Below are positions 60,617-64,000 of a DNA stretch of 64,000 nt, in pieces. A model generated the notes under the pieces. The model did not search any database. It worked only from the letters and a program-made list of their open reading frames with translations, and was not told where the DNA came from. Position 1 is the stretch's first letter. Each line of letters begins with the position of its first letter. This DNA comes from Cohnella endophytica (GTDB lineage: Bacteria > Bacillota > Bacilli > Paenibacillales > Paenibacillaceae): the NCBI RefSeq assembly GCF_003628305.1, contig NZ_RBZM01000008.1:310001-374000 (forward strand), written 5' to 3'. The translations under genes and the position numbers were made by a program.

Positions 60617-61436
60617 ATCGACATCGGCCGCAACATTCAAGTATCTCACCTTAATTTTGGGCGTGTTTTTTGCGCTAGCCCCGCTCGTCGTCGTATTGTT
60701 CGCTTCTTTTAAGACCTCGCAAGAATACCATAATACGAATTCTTTGACCCCGCCGGCCGACTGGTTTAACTTCGACAACTACAGAACGGCATTCGTGAAA
60801 GGGAACATGCTGAAGGGGTTTAAGAATACGGCGATCATCATGCTCGTCTCCTTGGTCGGGAACATGCTGATCGGTACGATGATCGCTTACGTCTTGCAGC
60901 GATTTACCTTTAAGGCCCGGGGCGCCATAATGGCCGCCTTCCTGTTCGCCGCGTTGATCCCGGGCGTCACGACGCAGGTCATCGTGTTCAAAATCGTTCA
61001 TGCGCTCGGGTTGTTCAACACTATGGGATCGGCGATTACGTTGTACATGGGCACCGACATTATCGGCATCTATATCTTTATTCAGTTTATGGACAATATC
61101 TCGACGCAGCTTGACGAATCGGCCATGTTGGACGGCGCGTCGTACTTCACGATTTTTTCGAGAATCATTTTCCCGTTGCTGGCGCCCGCGATCGTAACGA
61201 TGGTCATTATTAAAGGGATCGGGATTTACAATGATTTTTACATTCCGTTCCTCTATATGCCGGACCCCGATCTGAGAACGATATCGACCTCGTTGTTTGC
61301 TTTCAAGGGGCCATTCGGATCGCACTGGGAAACGATTTGCGCCGCGGTCATGCTCATTATCGTCCCGACCGTTATCGCCTTCTTGGCGCTGCAAAAATAC
61401 ATTTACAATGGGTTCACGCAAGGAGCGGTCAAATGA
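60603..61436 (+). CDS. Carbohydrate ABC transporter permease 2 (MalG-like)
   Basis: The protein has 277 residues, AGGAGGAG upstream. Six membrane spans with the coupling motif ESAMLDGASYFTIFSRIIFPLL. It pairs with permease 1 to form the channel. No dedicated ATPase is visible in the operon, as is usual for CUT1 systems that share an MsmX-type ATPase. Confidence 0.92.
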   Translation: MIAIKSTSAATFKYLTLILGVFFALAPLVVVLFASFKTSQEYHNTNSLTPPADWFNFDNYRTAFVKGNMLKGFKNTAIIMLVSLVGNMLIGTMIAYVLQRFTFKARGAIMAAFLFAALIPGVTTQVIVFKIVHALGLFNTMGSAITLYMGTDIIGIYIFIQFMDNISTQLDESAMLDGASYFTIFSRIIFPLLAPAIVTMVIIKGIGIYNDFYIPFLYMPDPDLRTISTSLFAFKGPFGSHWETICAAVMLIIVPTVIAFLALQKYIYNGFTQGAVK

Positions 61437-61471
61437 CCGGAGATCGTCGAATTCGAAGGAGATAACTAACT

Positions 61472-64000
61472 ATGAATAACAGAACTTTAGCAAATAACTG
61501 GGCATTCCGCGAGGTAGGTTCATCGTCTTGGCTCCCGGCCGAGGTGCCGGGTTGCGTCCATACCGATCTTGCGCGCCATGCTCTTATTCCGGCCCCGTTC
61601 TACGGGACGAACGAGAAGGACGCGCAATGGATCGATAAGAAGGACTGGGAATACGAGACTTCCTTCGATGTCCCGGAATCGATCTTGCGAGAAACGAACG
61701 TGGAGCTATGGTTCGACGGATTGGATACGTATGCCGACGTAACGTTAAACGGACAAAGCGTATTGTCGGCCGACAATATGTTCCGCGCCTGGAAAGTCGA
61801 CGCGAAGCGTCTGTTGAAAACGTCCGGCAATCGGTTGCACATTCGTTTCCGTTCTCCCATTAAGGAAGATTTGCCCAAGCTAGAGAGACTTGGTTATCCG
61901 CTACCCTCTACGAACGACCAATCGGAAGTCGGCGAGCTTGGCGACAAGAAAGTAAGTGTTTTCGCCCGCAAAGCGCCTTATCACTACGGATGGGACTGGG
62001 GTCCTCGTTTCGTCACGAGCGGAATCTGGAAAAAGGTTCGTCTGGAAGCGTGGTCGGGCGTTCGAATCAGGGACATCTATATTCGTCAAAACAGCGTTCG
62101 GGCCGAATCGGCTCGCTTGACGGCGGTTGTCGAGGTGGAATCGGACGGCGAATGGGACGGAACTTTGCGGCTTGCGACGGGGAATTTGAATTGGGAGGAG
62201 GCCGTTCGGCTTAAACCCGGTAGCCAAACTATCGACATGAATATCGAGATCGCGTCCCCGCGGCTGTGGTGGTCCAGGGGGTTGGGCGATCAGAACCTCT
62301 ATAAATTTACCGCCGCGTTCATGGAGCAGGGGGAAGAGACCCCGTGCGAGATGAAGTCCGTCAAAACGGGACTTCGGTCGATTAAGCTAATTCGCGAAAA
62401 GGATGAACACGGAACGAGTTTCTACTTCCGCCTGAACGGAGTCGCCGTATTCGCCAAAGGAGCGAACCATATCCCGAACGATAGCTTCTTGACGGAAGTG
62501 ACAATCGAACGATATCGGCATGAAATCGTGTCGGCCGTCGAGTCCAATATGAACATGCTGCGCGTATGGGGCGGCGGAATCTACGAAAACGACGAATTTT
62601 ACGAGCTTTGCGACGAATACGGAATCCTCGTATGGCAAGATTTCATGTTCGCTTGCGCCATGTACCCGGGGGACGAGGCGTTTCTGGACAACGTGCGCAA
62701 CGAGGCCGAGCAGCAGATCAAGCGGCTTCGCAATCATCCGTCGATCGCGTTATGGTGCGGCAACAACGAGATCGATTCGGCATGGGCGCACTATGACGAG
62801 GATTACGGCTGGGGATGGAAAAATCAATACACGACCGAACAGCGTAATTCGATTTGGAACGACTACGAGGCGATCTTCCACCGTTTGCTGCCGTCGAAAA
62901 TAGAAAAGCTGCATTCCGAGGTGGACTATTGGCCTTCCTCGCCGCTCTGCTCCTTAAGCGGCGATGCCCGGCAGCATGCCCGGATCGGCGCCACGGGCGG
63001 GGATATCCACTATTGGGGAGTATGGCATAACGTCGAACCGTTCGAGAACTATAATCGGTCGATCGGTCGCTTTATGAGCGAGTACGGCTTCCAATCGTTT
63101 CCCGAGCATAAAACGGTGAGAACTTACGCGGAAGAGTCGGATATGCGGCTCGACTCCGAAGTCATGCTGCGACATCAGAAAAACGGTCAAGGAAATTCGT
63201 TGATCAAACAATATATGGATATCTATTTGCCGGAGCCCAAAGACTTTCCGTCTTTCTTGTATTTGAGCCAGGTACTGCAGGCGGAAGCGATGAAGACGGC
63301 CATCGAGGCGCACCGCCGTCGGAAATTCATGTGCATGGGCTCGTTATATTGGCAAATGAACGATTGCTGGCCGGTTGCCTCATGGTCAAGCATGGATTAC
63401 TACGGAAGATGGAAAGCGATTCAATATTACGCTCGCAGAAGCTTCAGCGACGTAATGATCTCTTTGGACGGGACAAGCGGGGAACGAATCGATATTCACG
63501 TCGTATCCGATATTCAGGCTTCGATCGAGGGGACGCTGGAATTGAAATTGTTCGATTTCTCGGGTCGCTTGCTGGATAGCTGGAGCGAGGAAGTAGCGGT
63601 GGATGAGAATTCGGAGAAAATGGCGATCAGCTTGGACAACCAAAGGCTAACCGAAGGTCGCGATCCCCATTCACTCGTGCTTGTAGCTAATCTGATAGGT
63701 AACGGGAAGGTGCTGGACAGCAAACAGCATTACTTTGTTTCCTCGAAGGAAATCGCGCTTCGGCAGCCGGAATTGACCGTCACGCGCAGTCCGGAAGGAG
63801 ATCCTTGTGCCGTCAGACTAGAAACGAACGAATTGGCTAAGCAGGTATGGATCACGACGGGAGACGAAGGCACATTTACGGATAACTATTTCGATCTGAT
63901 TCCGGGAATTCCGGTTACGGTACGGTTTTTAACCCGGGAAACGAAGGATGGGCGGTTCGTGCCCGGAATTCCGGGAGAGCTCGAAGTACGTTCGATGTAC
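61472..64000 (+). CDS. Glycoside hydrolase family 2 beta-mannosidase, 3' end off the window
   Basis: 843 codons are present without a stop. ATG 61472 follows AAGGAGATA. The N-terminus (VPGCVHTDLARHALIPAPFYG, then QWIDKKDWEYET) is diagnostic for beta-mannosidases. The acid/base E433 lies in ALWCGNNEI and the nucleophile E537 in MSEYGFQSFPE. There is no signal peptide, so it removes terminal beta-mannose residues from imported oligosaccharides in the cytoplasm. It follows permease 2 by 35 bases in the same operon. Confidence 0.93.
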   Translation, partial: MNNRTLANNWAFREVGSSSWLPAEVPGCVHTDLARHALIPAPFYGTNEKDAQWIDKKDWEYETSFDVPESILRETNVELWFDGLDTYADVTLNGQSVLSADNMFRAWKVDAKRLLKTSGNRLHIRFRSPIKEDLPKLERLGYPLPSTNDQSEVGELGDKKVSVFARKAPYHYGWDWGPRFVTSGIWKKVRLEAWSGVRIRDIYIRQNSVRAESARLTAVVEVESDGEWDGTLRLATGNLNWEEAVRLKPGSQTIDMNIEIASPRLWWSRGLGDQNLYKFTAAFMEQGEETPCEMKSVKTGLRSIKLIREKDEHGTSFYFRLNGVAVFAKGANHIPNDSFLTEVTIERYRHEIVSAVESNMNMLRVWGGGIYENDEFYELCDEYGILVWQDFMFACAMYPGDEAFLDNVRNEAEQQIKRLRNHPSIALWCGNNEIDSAWAHYDEDYGWGWKNQYTTEQRNSIWNDYEAIFHRLLPSKIEKLHSEVDYWPSSPLCSLSGDARQHARIGATGGDIHYWGVWHNVEPFENYNRSIGRFMSEYGFQSFPEHKTVRTYAEESDMRLDSEVMLRHQKNGQGNSLIKQYMDIYLPEPKDFPSFLYLSQVLQAEAMKTAIEAHRRRKFMCMGSLYWQMNDCWPVASWSSMDYYGRWKAIQYYARRSFSDVMISLDGTSGERIDIHVVSDIQASIEGTLELKLFDFSGRLLDSWSEEVAVDENSEKMAISLDNQRLTEGRDPHSLVLVANLIGNGKVLDSKQHYFVSSKEIALRQPELTVTRSPEGDPCAVRLETNELAKQVWITTGDEGTFTDNYFDLIPGIPVTVRFLTRETKDGRFVPGIPGELEVRSMY

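Overview
The window looks like chromosome from a high-GC member of the Paenibacillaceae (Paenibacillus/Cohnella type). This is inferred from strong GGAGG ribosome sites with GTG and TTG starts, Firmicute-style LexA boxes and a CcpA cre site, lipoprotein-type substrate-binding proteins, SLH modules, stalk-domain proteins and the YwqA/YwqB-like helicase pair. No rRNA, tRNA, CRISPR array, intact insertion sequence or prophage is visible. The only trace of a mobile-type gene is an N-terminally truncated Rpn-family remnant near 8.7 kb.

Layout. 0-3 kb: the 3' end of a cytochrome P450 gene, a MarR regulator and the MFS transporter it probably controls (mirror-image operators before both), an AHSA1-like protein and a small membrane protein. 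3-7.7 kb: a translationally coupled SWIM zinc-finger / SNF2 helicase pair on the minus strand. 8-13.3 kb: an XRE regulator with a coupled small gene, the Rpn remnant, a site-2-protease-like M50 peptidase, a zinc-ribbon protein, an MFS pump and an orphan ParB-like protein. 13.5-16.3 kb: a Bcr/CflA pump coupled to a methionine aminopeptidase, then a viroplasmin-type RNase H. 16.5-23.2 kb: a seven-gene cassette (binding protein, two permeases, ATPase, DeoR regulator, alkaline-phosphatase-superfamily enzyme, PHP-domain phosphatase) that I read as uptake and breakdown of an unidentified phosphorylated compound. It faces a large secreted double nucleotidase with three SLH repeats in its middle (23.3-27.4 kb).

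27.8-37.3 kb: an orphan DNA methyltransferase, a stalk/DUF3298 protein, a polar amino-acid ABC transporter, and a 1195-residue fusion of an ATP/ADP-translocase-like carrier, HEAT repeats and two cyclic-nucleotide-binding domains. Then come a four-copy palindromic repeat and a cyclophilin lipoprotein. 37.5-43.4 kb: a heterodimeric ABC exporter behind a leader terminator, a DUF6953-like protein, an L,D-transpeptidase, a small conserved protein, and a secreted helical protein behind a terminator/antiterminator leader. 43.7-49.5 kb: a GH130 enzyme, a DNA-damage group (YedK/HMCES peptidase; two LexA boxes, a UvrX-like Y-family polymerase and an unknown protein), GNAT, DUF1697 and an alpha/beta hydrolase.

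49.4-51.2 kb is rich in repeats: eleven 51-bp tandem copies, thirteen 7-bp copies in the leader of a TetR gene, and degenerate 17-bp repeats before the MMPL transporter. The TetR gene and the MMPL gene carry related operators. 53.6-56.8 kb holds DUF1304, a small membrane protein and a two-component system. 57-64 kb is a beta-mannoside utilisation locus: LacI regulator, ABC binding protein, two permeases and a GH2 beta-mannosidase running off the right edge. It carries a TTTATCGATAAA operator and a cre site in its promoter.

All assignments come from reading the sequence and recalled family signatures. No database search was run.
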